Of a DNA stretch of 64,000 bases, positions 19,248 to 27,830 are shown one piece after another. A program made the translations under genes and the position numbers. The number at the start of each line of letters is the position of its first letter. The first letter of the stretch is position 1. This DNA comes from Granulicella rosea (GTDB lineage Bacteria > Acidobacteriota > Terriglobia > Terriglobales > Acidobacteriaceae), in NCBI RefSeq assembly GCF_900188085.1, contig NZ_FZOU01000001.1:868001-932000 (forward strand). Reading direction: 5' to 3'. The notes beneath the pieces are model-generated. The model ran no database searches. It was not told where the DNA came from and saw only the letters and a program-made list of their open reading frames with translations.

Positions 19248-21056
19248 TTATCGAACCGGCGCGAGGGTCGGCGTGCGGCGGTAGATGTCGTAGTTGTCGA
19301 GCTGGCGGTAAGGCGCGAACTCTTTCCTGAGCAGATCGAGGGTTCGGTCGCGGTCAGGCATGGGATCGGCCTTGATCTGCAGGCGACGTTTGACGATCAG
19401 CCAGTGGATACCGTTTTCGCGGACCTCGGTGACGGTCTGTTCGGGCGCATAGGGATCGGTGGCGGGATCGAAGAGCAGGATGGGGAACTGCGGAGTCCGG
19501 CCGGTGGCGAAGAAGAACGGGTCTTCGCCGTTGAGGAGCAGGATGCCGTCGTCCTGCGGGATCTCGGCGTCGGTGAAGCGGACGAGCTGGTCGAAGGCGG
19601 GCAGCCAGGGGCCATGGACGGAGAGCCCCTGAAGCTCGGGCAGGGTTGAGCGGTTGACGGGGCCTTCGAGGACGTTCGAGTAGGAGAGACGCTCCTCGCT
19701 GGCGATGTAGGGCAGACCACAGACGATGAGCGTGACCCCGACGACTGCCGCGAGCGGGATCTTCGGCACGGCTGCGGGAAGGCCGGCGATCATGCCGGCG
19801 AGCAGGTAGATCAGCAGCGGCCAGAGCGCGTAGGTGGAGCCCCAGAGCTGCTGCGAGAGCATCGTGCCGTGGATCGCGGCGAGCGCCAGCAGAGGCAGCA
19901 GCGCATGCAGACTGCGTCTGCGGACGAGGCCGTAGAGCGCGTGGACGCTGCTCAGGATCAACAGCAGCGGCCAGAGCGCGAGCAGGCTGGAGGCACGGTC
20001 GTCGGCGTCGGCGCTCTGGAACAACGACAGCAGCGTGGCGAGGAACGGCAGCGTCATGAGGACCATGGCGAGGCCGGGCGCGACGCGTGCGAGCAGCGAG
20101 TTTTCGGGGTCTCGCCACACACCATCGCTTCGGCCTGGGTTTCGCGGCGTTGGAAGATGTGCGAAGAGCAGGGCCAGAACGATGCAGGGCAGCGTCCAGC
20201 GGAGGGATGGCTCCGTGTAGACGGCGAGCATGTCGCGCAGGCCGGGCATGCGGCGCTGCGCGGCGAACTGCACCGTCCAGCGGTAGTAGTTGCCGATGCC
20301 CGCGGTGAACTGCAGGATCAGGCCGCAGAGGGCCAGCGTGGCAGCCGCTCCGGCGATCACCAGCAGGAGGCTCACGGTAGGCAGATCGTCCGGACCGGGC
20401 TTCGCCCGCGTGATCCTGCGCACGGCGACGACCGCGCCAATGCCAACGAGCGCGGTCAGCAGGAAGGGCAGGCCGATGTTCTGTTTGAAAAACACGGGCA
20501 GAACCAGCGCGGCGCCGACGGCCATGGTCTGCCCGGCGTAGGCGCGGGCGTCGAGCCGCTGCAGCAGATAGAGAGCGAGCAGAATCGAGAGCGCGCAGTC
20601 GCAGTCGTAGAAGGGGATCGGCAGAATGCTGTAGACGCTCAGGACGGTGACGGACGCCGCCAGCAGCAGCGCGACTGCCCGATCGTTCAGGATGCGGAGG
20701 ACGATGCGCCACGTCAACACCGTGCCCAGGCCGGCCGCGATGGCGGCGTAGAGCGCGTGGTGCATGTAGTTTCGGCCGAGCAGCTTGATGATCGCGGCCT
20801 GCACGAGAAACGTCAGCGGCGCATGCGCGAAGGGAAGATCGCGATAGGGAACCTGCCCAAGCGAGATGCGCCAGGCGCTGTCCAGAATGTAGCTGAGATC
20901 CCACAGAATGCCGACGCGATGCACCTGCCAGAGGACCACCGCGGCGGTTGCAAGGAAAAGCGAGATGGCGGCGACGAGGTCCTGAGCGCTCCAAGACGGC
21001 GCAGCGTTCGCGGTCGTCGAGGCTGGCCTGCTCGCGGAGTAGGACGTGTCGTTCAT
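19248..21056 (-). CDS. GT39-like membrane glycosyltransferase
   Basis: 602 residues from the ATG at 21056; upstream in-frame codons give no hydrophobic or family-like sequence. About eleven hydrophobic helices span ~25-510. The first outer loop contains 'DLSYILDSAWRISLGQVPYRDLPFAHAPL' (in two parts), with acidic residues placed as in dolichyl-phosphate-mannose/undecaprenyl-sugar transferases that glycosylate cell-surface targets. A soluble C-terminal domain (~525-602) ends 'LRKEFAPYRQLDNYDIYRR'. It is divergent from the amylase gene, the two sharing a ~180-base promoter region. Donor and acceptor are unknown. Confidence 0.72.
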   Translation of the reverse strand: MNDTSYSASRPASTTANAAPSWSAQDLVAAISLFLATAAVVLWQVHRVGILWDLSYILDSAWRISLGQVPYRDLPFAHAPLTFLVQAAIIKLLGRNYMHHALYAAIAAGLGTVLTWRIVLRILNDRAVALLLAASVTVLSVYSILPIPFYDCDCALSILLALYLLQRLDARAYAGQTMAVGAALVLPVFFKQNIGLPFLLTALVGIGAVVAVRRITRAKPGPDDLPTVSLLLVIAGAAATLALCGLILQFTAGIGNYYRWTVQFAAQRRMPGLRDMLAVYTEPSLRWTLPCIVLALLFAHLPTPRNPGRSDGVWRDPENSLLARVAPGLAMVLMTLPFLATLLSLFQSADADDRASSLLALWPLLLILSSVHALYGLVRRRSLHALLPLLALAAIHGTMLSQQLWGSTYALWPLLIYLLAGMIAGLPAAVPKIPLAAVVGVTLIVCGLPYIASEERLSYSNVLEGPVNRSTLPELQGLSVHGPWLPAFDQLVRFTDAEIPQDDGILLLNGEDPFFFATGRTPQFPILLFDPATDPYAPEQTVTEVRENGIHWLIVKRRLQIKADPMPDRDRTLDLLRKEFAPYRQLDNYDIYRRTPTLAPVR

Positions 21057-21234
21057 GGGTTGGCTAGAGTGTAGCGCGAACGTTCGACTGCCGGGTTTCC
21101 ATGTTTGCGACAGCAACTCCCATTTGGGACGAGCGTTGCACAGCTTCCGTGGAAAGAGATCGCCGCGGTTCACGGATCTTCTTCATAATGATGCCATCCG
21201 GGCCCAATCAGAGCGATCGTTAGGAGGGTGTTCT

Positions 21235-23145
21235 ATGTCCAACCCATGGAATGGAAAAGTTGTCTTCGAGGCATTCTGGTGGAACTGTTGGAACACCGCC
21301 TATACCGATTGGTATACCTACCTGGCTGCGCTCGCGCCCCGGCTCGCGGCCATGGGATTCGACGGCATATGGACGCCGCCGCCGTTCAAGGGAGACGCCA
21401 ACGGCGGGAAGGACTCGATCTCGAACATGGGGTACACGCCCTATGACTACTACGACCTGGGGAGCAAGCTGCAGCAGGGTTGTGTGCAGACCCGCTTCGG
21501 CACGCTGGACAGCTTCCTGCGCCTCGTCGCCATCGCGCACGCCAACGGTCTGGAGGTCTATCCGGACATCGTGATCGACCACTGCGATGGCGGCGGCTTC
21601 GACAATAGCTCGCCCGCCGACCTGACCGACCGTTATAAGGCGTTTCAGTATGCGGGCTTTGCCGCGTCGGGCCGCTGGCCCAAGTCGTGGATGGACTTCC
21701 ATTCGAACCCGGTGCACTGGTTCCTCTCCGGCGACTGGCCCTTTGCCAGCTTCGGCCCGGACATCTGCTACCAGGGCCGGTGTAGCGACAGCGGCGCCGC
21801 CGACCAGAACTGCTACATGCGTCGCGAGGCCAGGGACTGGTTCGTCTGGTTCACCAGGCAGACCGGCGTCGACGGCTTCCGCTTCGACGATGTGAAGGGC
21901 TTTCCGCCCGAGGTCGTCGAGGACCTGCTCTACAACGCGATGGGGCCGGGAACGGAGTACTTCTGCGTCGGCGAATTCGTCTCTTATCAGACGGGCGACC
22001 TCGACGGCTGGGTCGCGGCGGTGGAGAATCGCTCCGGCGCCTTCGACTATCCGCTTCGCGGCGGACTTTATTCGATGGTCTACTCCGGCGGCTACTTCGA
22101 CATGGGCAGCCTGCCGAACTATCAGCAGCAGAATCGGTACAAGACCGTACCCTTCGTAAACAATCACGACACGTGGCATGGACGGTACTGGGATTCGGCC
22201 GGAGACAACTCGAACGACCACGATCAGCGCACGGGCGACTGGGCGAAGAACGGCAGCGAACTCGCCGGAACGATCGACCCGGACAACCCGCGCGCGCAGA
22301 TTGCGTATGCGGTCGCGATGACGGTCGACGGCAATCCTCAGCTCTTCTACGAGGATCTCTTCGTCAACTACAACGCGGATCGGACTTCGGCGAACCCGGC
22401 GACGCTGGCGACGCGGCCGTGGCTGGAGAATCTCGTATGGTGTCATCAGAAGCTGGAGTTCAAAGCGGGCGCCTACAAGGTGCGGTTTCAGGGATCGCAG
22501 CAACTGCTGATCCTCGAACGCAGCGCGCGAGCCATAGTCGGCGTGAACAACGACGGGTCCGCATGGCATGACGCCTGGGTCGCGACCGACTTCGGGCCGA
22601 ATGTCGAGCTGCACGACTACAGCGGATCGAGGCCGGACAATATCTGGACGAATCAGGACGGCTGGGTGTCGATCGCCGTGCCGCCAACCTCGTACAGCGT
22701 CTGGGGCAGGGTGGGGATTGAGGGCGGCTTCGGGCCGGCTGGGAAGCCCACGACGCAGGAGTTCCAGATGGACGACGATCTGGGCGACTCCAACCCCGCA
22801 ACGCCGGGATACGGCGGCAAGCTGACTCCGGGGGAGCCGCGAACGGCGGGCAGCATCTGGGCCGGCGCCGGCACGGAGGTCGAGGTCTGGGTCTATCTGG
22901 ACGATCAGGAAAATCCGCCGACCGCCACGCTTCAGGTTCTTCTGCCCGACTCCGTCACGGGGGCAAAATCCAGTGCTCCTGGCCCGCGGGTCTCGGGTCC
23001 GGTCACTCCTCTCAACCTGAAATTTACGGCGGCCACCGAAGGTTACTACCAGTTGACCGCGATGCTGACCGACAAGGCGGCTCAGCCGGTGCGAGCTTAT
23101 GTCAAGGCGACGTACACGGGCCCCGCACGCAGCGCGAAGTTCTAG
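21235..23145 (+). CDS. GH13 alpha-amylase family glycoside hydrolase
   Basis: Cleaves alpha-1,4-glucans such as starch or glycogen. 636 residues from the ATG at 21235, which has an AGGAGG site (21222-21227). TIM-barrel regions are clear: region I 'DIVIDH' (111-116), nucleophile Asp218 in 'GFRFDDVKG', acid/base Glu247 in 'CVGEF', and Asp312 in 'FVNNHDTW'. After the barrel (~410) come a C-terminal beta domain and a further ~150-residue beta-sandwich (~495-636) that could bind carbohydrate. No signal peptide is visible (MSNPWNGKVVFEAFWWN), which suggests an intracellular enzyme acting on storage glucan, or non-classical export. Confidence 0.9.
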   Translation: MSNPWNGKVVFEAFWWNCWNTAYTDWYTYLAALAPRLAAMGFDGIWTPPPFKGDANGGKDSISNMGYTPYDYYDLGSKLQQGCVQTRFGTLDSFLRLVAIAHANGLEVYPDIVIDHCDGGGFDNSSPADLTDRYKAFQYAGFAASGRWPKSWMDFHSNPVHWFLSGDWPFASFGPDICYQGRCSDSGAADQNCYMRREARDWFVWFTRQTGVDGFRFDDVKGFPPEVVEDLLYNAMGPGTEYFCVGEFVSYQTGDLDGWVAAVENRSGAFDYPLRGGLYSMVYSGGYFDMGSLPNYQQQNRYKTVPFVNNHDTWHGRYWDSAGDNSNDHDQRTGDWAKNGSELAGTIDPDNPRAQIAYAVAMTVDGNPQLFYEDLFVNYNADRTSANPATLATRPWLENLVWCHQKLEFKAGAYKVRFQGSQQLLILERSARAIVGVNNDGSAWHDAWVATDFGPNVELHDYSGSRPDNIWTNQDGWVSIAVPPTSYSVWGRVGIEGGFGPAGKPTTQEFQMDDDLGDSNPATPGYGGKLTPGEPRTAGSIWAGAGTEVEVWVYLDDQENPPTATLQVLLPDSVTGAKSSAPGPRVSGPVTPLNLKFTAATEGYYQLTAMLTDKAAQPVRAYVKATYTGPARSAKF

Positions 23146-23172
23146 CGCCGGCGGCGGGGCACGCGGGGCAGG

Positions 23173-24558
23173 CTACGGGGCGACCTCGGTGGCCGTCGAG
23201 AGGCTGAGCTGGTGGATCGCCAGCCACGTCTGGCTATAGGCGGCGAGGGCGTTGCTGGCGACCGAGCGTGCGTCGCGCAGAGCGTCGAGGTAGTCGATCA
23301 GCGCGATGCCGCCATGCTCGTACGCAAACTGGGCGATCTCGAGCACATCCTTCGACTCGTCGATGTAGTGCTGGCTGTATCGCTCGCTCAGCGCCTTCGA
23401 GGTGTTGTAGCCCACCCATGCCTGGGCGACGTCGGACCGTACCTGGGCCGCGGCTGCGTCGCGGGAGAAGACGCTGCTCTGGGCCTGGAATTTGCTGGTC
23501 GATTTGTTGCCCTGGTTGCGGTCGAAGAGGCGCAGCGGGATGCTGACGTTGAAGCCGAAGGAGTTGTAGTTGCCGCTGCGGTCGTACTCGCCTTCGATGG
23601 TGGGGTCGGTGGTCCCGTTGGCGAATTGCAGCTTCACGTTGGCGTCCGCCGCGCGCACGGCGGCCTGGCTGGCGAGGTAGTCGGGCCGGGTCGTCAGCGC
23701 GGTCTGGATCAGCGCGGGCAGGTTGTTGTCGGCCGTCAGGTTCGGCGGTACGATCTCGCCTCGGATGTCGAAGGCGTTGGGGTCGTCCGACGGGGTGGCG
23801 ATGCCGATCAGAGTTTGAATCTGATAGCTGGCCTGTGTGAGGTTGACGCGGGCGGTGGCCTCGTCGGACTCGAACTGGGCAAGCTGCAGGTCGAGCCGCT
23901 CGAAGTCGAGCTTGCCGATGTCGCCCGCCTTGTAGCGGTCGTTGTTGATGTCGACCTCGTGGCGGAACTCCTTCAGATTGGCCTGCGCGAGGGTGAGGGC
24001 GGCCTTGGCCATCAGCATATTGGTGAAGGCCTGCTTGAGGGTGAAGATGACCTGCCGCTGCTGGTCGAGGTACTGGGCCTCGGTCTGCTGGGTGGTTGCC
24101 TTGGCGTTGTCGATGCGCCAGCGGCGCTTCTCGCCGCGCTCGAAGAGGCGGCTGACCTGCGCGGAGTAGGACGGGGGATTGCCCTCGGAGCCGTCGTTTG
24201 GAAGCGTGACGGTCTGACCGGCGATGGTGAAGGTCGGGTTGGCGCGGACGGCGGCCTGCAGCTCCTGCGCGCGGATGGCTTCGACGTTGCGCGAAGCGGC
24301 GAGCAGGGTGAGGTTCTTGGTCTTCGCCGCGTCGATGACCTGTTGGAGCGTCAGGGCGTTGGGCGCGAAGGTGGGGGTTGGGATGGCGGCGACGCCCGGG
24401 GTGAAGTTCGTCTGCTGCGCCTGCATCCGCGTCTGGAGCGGAGCGATGAGCAGGACGGAGGCGATCGCAAGGGTCGCGATCGTCCCTCCGCGGTATGAGC
24501 TGGGACGCGCCCACGTCTCAACGTCGAGACGTGGGGCTTCCGGATGGGTGGTAGGCAT
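23173..24558 (-). CDS. TolC/CusC-like outer-membrane factor of a metal efflux pump
   Basis: 461 residues. Signal-like hydrophobic stretch ~26-41, then two long alpha/beta repeats of the outer-membrane efflux protein family: 'LTLQQVIDAAKTKNLTLLAA', 'AVRANPTFTIAGQ', 'SLFERGEKRRWRIDNAKA' type elements and 'TRPDYLASQAAVRAADANVK'. I chose ATG 24558 because GAAGGA sits 6 bases upstream; in-frame ATGs at 24585 and 24597 also exist, the last overlapping the pump gene stop (ATGA). With the two upstream genes it makes a tripartite export channel. The first ~20 residues come from a dispersed repeat. Confidence 0.88.
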   Translation of the reverse strand: MPTTHPEAPRLDVETWARPSSYRGGTIATLAIASVLLIAPLQTRMQAQQTNFTPGVAAIPTPTFAPNALTLQQVIDAAKTKNLTLLAASRNVEAIRAQELQAAVRANPTFTIAGQTVTLPNDGSEGNPPSYSAQVSRLFERGEKRRWRIDNAKATTQQTEAQYLDQQRQVIFTLKQAFTNMLMAKAALTLAQANLKEFRHEVDINNDRYKAGDIGKLDFERLDLQLAQFESDEATARVNLTQASYQIQTLIGIATPSDDPNAFDIRGEIVPPNLTADNNLPALIQTALTTRPDYLASQAAVRAADANVKLQFANGTTDPTIEGEYDRSGNYNSFGFNVSIPLRLFDRNQGNKSTSKFQAQSSVFSRDAAAAQVRSDVAQAWVGYNTSKALSERYSQHYIDESKDVLEIAQFAYEHGGIALIDYLDALRDARSVASNALAAYSQTWLAIHQLSLSTATEVAP

Positions 24559-24561
24559 GGG
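24507..24561. repeat. Dispersed palindromic repeat, copy 2 (at start of the outer-membrane factor gene)
   Basis: Contains a perfect 9-bp inverted repeat CCACGTCTC (24511-24519) / GAGACGTGG (24526-24534) around AACGTC, like a REP element. The surrounding 55 bases resemble 17456-17510. The preferred start codon of the gene (24558) lies inside the repeat. Confidence 0.55.
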
Positions 24562-24593
24562 CGTTCCTTCGAAGGTGTGGGTCATGGGTTGGG

Positions 24594-27500
24594 TCATCCT
24601 TCGAATCCGGCTTCCGGTTCGGGAAGAACGTCGGTTGGCCGCGCGATCCAGACGTAGATCGTCGGCAGCAGGAAGACGTTGATGACCAGCGCGCCGATCA
24701 GGCCGCCGACGATGACGATGGCGAAGGGCCTTTGCGAGTCCGAACCGATGCCGTGCGAGGTAGCCGCAGGCAGCAGGCCGAGCGTAGCGACCAGCATGGT
24801 CATCATGATAGGACGCAGGCGGAGCACGGCGCCTTCGATGGCCGCCTCCTCCACGCTGTGTCCCTGGACGCGGAGCTGGTTGATGTACTCCAGCATGATG
24901 ACGCCGGTCTGCACCGCGACGCCGAGCAGCGCCAGGAAGCCGACGCCGGACGAGACGCTGAAGTGCGTGCCGGTGAAGAGCATCGCCAGCAGACCGCCCA
25001 GCGGAGCCATGAAGATGTTCACCATGATGAGCGACGCCCACTTGCCGGAGTGGAACATGACATAGAGGATTAGGAAGATGATGATGACCGTAATGGGCAG
25101 CACGATCGACAGGCGGCGGGACGAGCGTTTCTGGCTCTCGTACTCGCCCGCCCAGGTGGTCTTGTATCCGGGCGGCAGTTTCACGTCGTGCTCGACCTTG
25201 GCCTGCGCCTCTTCGACCGTGGATCCCAGGTCGCGGCCGCGCACCGAGTATTTGATGGCCACATAGCGCTGGCCCTCTTCGCGCGAGATCACCTCGGCGC
25301 CGTCCTCGGTCTTCTCGTCGGTCAACTGGGCGAGCGAGACGCGTTCGCCCGAAGGCGCCATGAGACGGATGTTGGCGATGGCCTCCGCCGTGTTGCGGAA
25401 GGGCTTGTCGTAGCGCACGTTCAGGTCGAAGTGGGCGTCGCCCTTCAGTACCTGGCTGACGGCGTTGCCGCCGACCGCGGTCTGGATCGCGTCCTGCACA
25501 TCGGCGACGTTGATGCCGAAGCGCGCGGCGGCGTCGCGGTTGACGGTGAAGTTGAGGTTCGGCTGACCGATGACGCGGAAGAGGCCGAGATCCTGGACGC
25601 CGGGGATGCTGCTCATGGTCGAGACAACCTGGTTGCCCAGCGCTTCGAGCGTCTTCAGATCGTCGCCGTAAATCTTGATGGCGAGCTCTCCCTTGACGCC
25701 CGAGACGGCCTCTTCGACGTTGTCCGAGATCGGCTGCGAGAAGTTCCAGACGATGCCGGGCATCTTCTCGAGCTCGCGGTCCATGGCGTTGACCAGCTCC
25801 TGCTTGTTCTCGTGGAAGACCGGCCGCCACTCGTCCTTGGGCTTCAGGTCGACGAAGTACTCCGTGTTGAAGAAGCCTGCCGTGTCGGTGCCGTCGTCGG
25901 GCCGTCCCGTCTGGCTGACGACCTTGGTGACCTCGGGGAAGGCGTTGAGGATGATGCGCGCCTTGTTCGTGACCGCGACGGAGTCGGTCGGGCCTTCGCT
26001 GGGCGCGAGCGTGCCGCGCACCCAGATGGCGCCTTCGTCGAGATGCGGCAGGAACTCCGATCCGAGGACGCCCGAGAAGAGCAGGAAGGCCGAGAGGCAG
26101 AGCAGCACGCCCGCGATCGAGAAGGTCACCTTGCGGTGTTCGATGAAGTAGGACGCGGTGGTGCGGTAGCGCTTGGTCAGCCACACGAGCAGAGGATTGT
26201 GGAACTCGCGCGCCGAGCTGCGGAAGACGAAGGTGGCGATGATCGGGGCAATGATCATCGAGAAGACAAGCGCGCCCAGCAGAGCGAAGGCTACCGTCCA
26301 GGCCATGGGCTTGAAGAGACGGCCTTCGACCGCCTGCAGCGTGAAGATCGGCAGATAGGCCGTGATGATGATGCCGATCGCGAAGAAGACCGGTCGCTGC
26401 ACCTCGTGAACGGACTCGCGAATGATCTCCATCTTGGTGCGATTGTTCGGGTTCGGGCGGCCGAGATGGCGCACGATGTTTTCGACGATTACAACCGCGC
26501 CGTCGACGACCATGCCGAAGTCCAGCGCGCCGAGCGAGAGCAGGTTGGCGGGAATATGCCGCAGGTCGAGGCAGATCGACGCGAAGAGCAGCGCGAAGGG
26601 AATGGTGATCGAGACGATCAGCGCGCCGCGCACATTGCCCAGGAAGATGAGCAGGATGAGCACGACGAGGATGATGCCTTCGGTCAGGTTATGCAGCACC
26701 GTGTGCGTGGTGTAGTGCAGCAGATCCGAGCGATCGAGGAAGGGAACGACCTTCACGCCGGGCGGCAGCAGATGGTTGTTCAGCTCCTCCACCTTCTTGT
26801 GGATGCCGTCGAGCGCGAACTGCGTGTCCTGCCCCTTGAGCAGCAGCACGCAGCCTTCGATGGTGTCGGCGTCGTCGATGATCTTGCCGTCTTCCTTGGC
26901 AATGACGACCGGCTTGCCGTCCTTGCCGACCTTCTCGACGCACGGATCGGTCGGTGCGGAGGTGGGATCGGTCTCGGTGATGGGCGTGGCGCCGGCGCGG
27001 CAGGACTTGCCGATCTGGCCGAGCCGGATGGCGCTGCCCTGGGCGACGGTGGCGATGTCGCGGATACGGATCGGCGTGCCGCCCGAGGCCTTCACCACGA
27101 TGTTCTCGATGTCGGCGACGTTCTTGACCAGGCCGACCTCGCGAACGTTGATCTGCTGCGTGCCCTGCTCGATGAAGCTGCCGCCGGCGTTGATGTTGTT
27201 GTTCGTGATGGCGGTCTCGACCTGGCCGATGGTCAGGCCGTAGTCGATCAGCTTGTCCGGATTGACGCTGACCTGGTAGTTGCGCTGCTTGCCGCCGAAG
27301 CTGGCGACGTCGACCACGCCGGGGACGGACTTGAACTGCTTCTCGAGCGTCCAGTCTTCGAGCGTCTTCAGCTCGGTGTTGTCGTAGGCGGGGTTGGTGG
27401 ACTTCAGCGTGTACCAGTAAATCTGACCGACGGGGCTCCAGTCGGTGCCCATCTGTGGCTGCAGACCGGGCGGCAGGGTGACCTGCGAGAGGCGTTCGAG

Positions 27501-27830
27501 CACCTTTTCGCGGTTCCAGTCGTTCTCGCTCTCGTCGTCGAAGATCATCGTCAGGCTGGATAGCCCGGCGAGGGTCGTCGAACGCAGGTGCGTCATGTGC
27601 GGGATGCCCGCCATCTGGATTTCAATGGGGATGGTGACCTGCTGTTCGACCTCTTCGGCAGCTCGGCCCGGCCACTGGGTGATCACGGTGACGTAGTTGT
27701 TGGCTACGTCGGGGTAGGCCTCGACGGGGAGGTTGTGGAAGCTGAGCATGCCCCATCCGAAGAGGACGATGGCGCCGATCAGGACGATCCAGCGGTTGTT
27801 CAGAGCTGCGTCGATGAGCTTCGAGATCAT
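24594..27830 (-). CDS. Heavy-metal efflux RND pump (CusA/CzcA family)
   Basis: Inner-membrane proton/metal antiporter that pumps cations (Cu/Ag or Co/Zn/Cd/Ni) out through the adaptor and outer-membrane factor. 1,078 residues, normal. 'PVEAYPDVANNYVTVITQWPG' type start, membrane helices in the 1 + 5 / 1 + 5 pattern, and the proton-relay signature 'DFGMVVDGAVVIVEN' (437-451), which marks the metal (HME) subfamily. A polar insertion of ~50 residues (~272-322, with two Cys, 'KSCRAGATPITE' to 'EDGKIIDDAD') sits in the porter region where relatives are continuous. The metal cannot be assigned from this alone. Stop overlaps the next gene's upstream ATG; start overlaps the adaptor stop by 1 base. 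Confidence 0.94.
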   Translation of the reverse strand: MISKLIDAALNNRWIVLIGAIVLFGWGMLSFHNLPVEAYPDVANNYVTVITQWPGRAAEEVEQQVTIPIEIQMAGIPHMTHLRSTTLAGLSSLTMIFDDESENDWNREKVLERLSQVTLPPGLQPQMGTDWSPVGQIYWYTLKSTNPAYDNTELKTLEDWTLEKQFKSVPGVVDVASFGGKQRNYQVSVNPDKLIDYGLTIGQVETAITNNNINAGGSFIEQGTQQINVREVGLVKNVADIENIVVKASGGTPIRIRDIATVAQGSAIRLGQIGKSCRAGATPITETDPTSAPTDPCVEKVGKDGKPVVIAKEDGKIIDDADTIEGCVLLLKGQDTQFALDGIHKKVEELNNHLLPPGVKVVPFLDRSDLLHYTTHTVLHNLTEGIILVVLILLIFLGNVRGALIVSITIPFALLFASICLDLRHIPANLLSLGALDFGMVVDGAVVIVENIVRHLGRPNPNNRTKMEIIRESVHEVQRPVFFAIGIIITAYLPIFTLQAVEGRLFKPMAWTVAFALLGALVFSMIIAPIIATFVFRSSAREFHNPLLVWLTKRYRTTASYFIEHRKVTFSIAGVLLCLSAFLLFSGVLGSEFLPHLDEGAIWVRGTLAPSEGPTDSVAVTNKARIILNAFPEVTKVVSQTGRPDDGTDTAGFFNTEYFVDLKPKDEWRPVFHENKQELVNAMDRELEKMPGIVWNFSQPISDNVEEAVSGVKGELAIKIYGDDLKTLEALGNQVVSTMSSIPGVQDLGLFRVIGQPNLNFTVNRDAAARFGINVADVQDAIQTAVGGNAVSQVLKGDAHFDLNVRYDKPFRNTAEAIANIRLMAPSGERVSLAQLTDEKTEDGAEVISREEGQRYVAIKYSVRGRDLGSTVEEAQAKVEHDVKLPPGYKTTWAGEYESQKRSSRRLSIVLPITVIIIFLILYVMFHSGKWASLIMVNIFMAPLGGLLAMLFTGTHFSVSSGVGFLALLGVAVQTGVIMLEYINQLRVQGHSVEEAAIEGAVLRLRPIMMTMLVATLGLLPAATSHGIGSDSQRPFAIVIVGGLIGALVINVFLLPTIYVWIARPTDVLPEPEAGFEG

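Noticed and set aside
19869..21074. Plus-strand open frame of ~400 codons rich in Gln, Arg and Glu
   Set aside because: Complement of the GT39-like membrane protein gene; no independent coding evidence.
24598..26184. Upstream extension of the outer-membrane factor frame
   Set aside because: It overlaps the pump gene in another frame and is Arg/His-rich shadow sequence; real starts lie at or below 24597.
25188..27563. Plus-strand open frame of ~790 codons
   Set aside because: Antisense of the metal RND pump gene; composition is Asp/Arg/Val-rich as expected for the complement of a GC-rich gene, and no family motif is seen.
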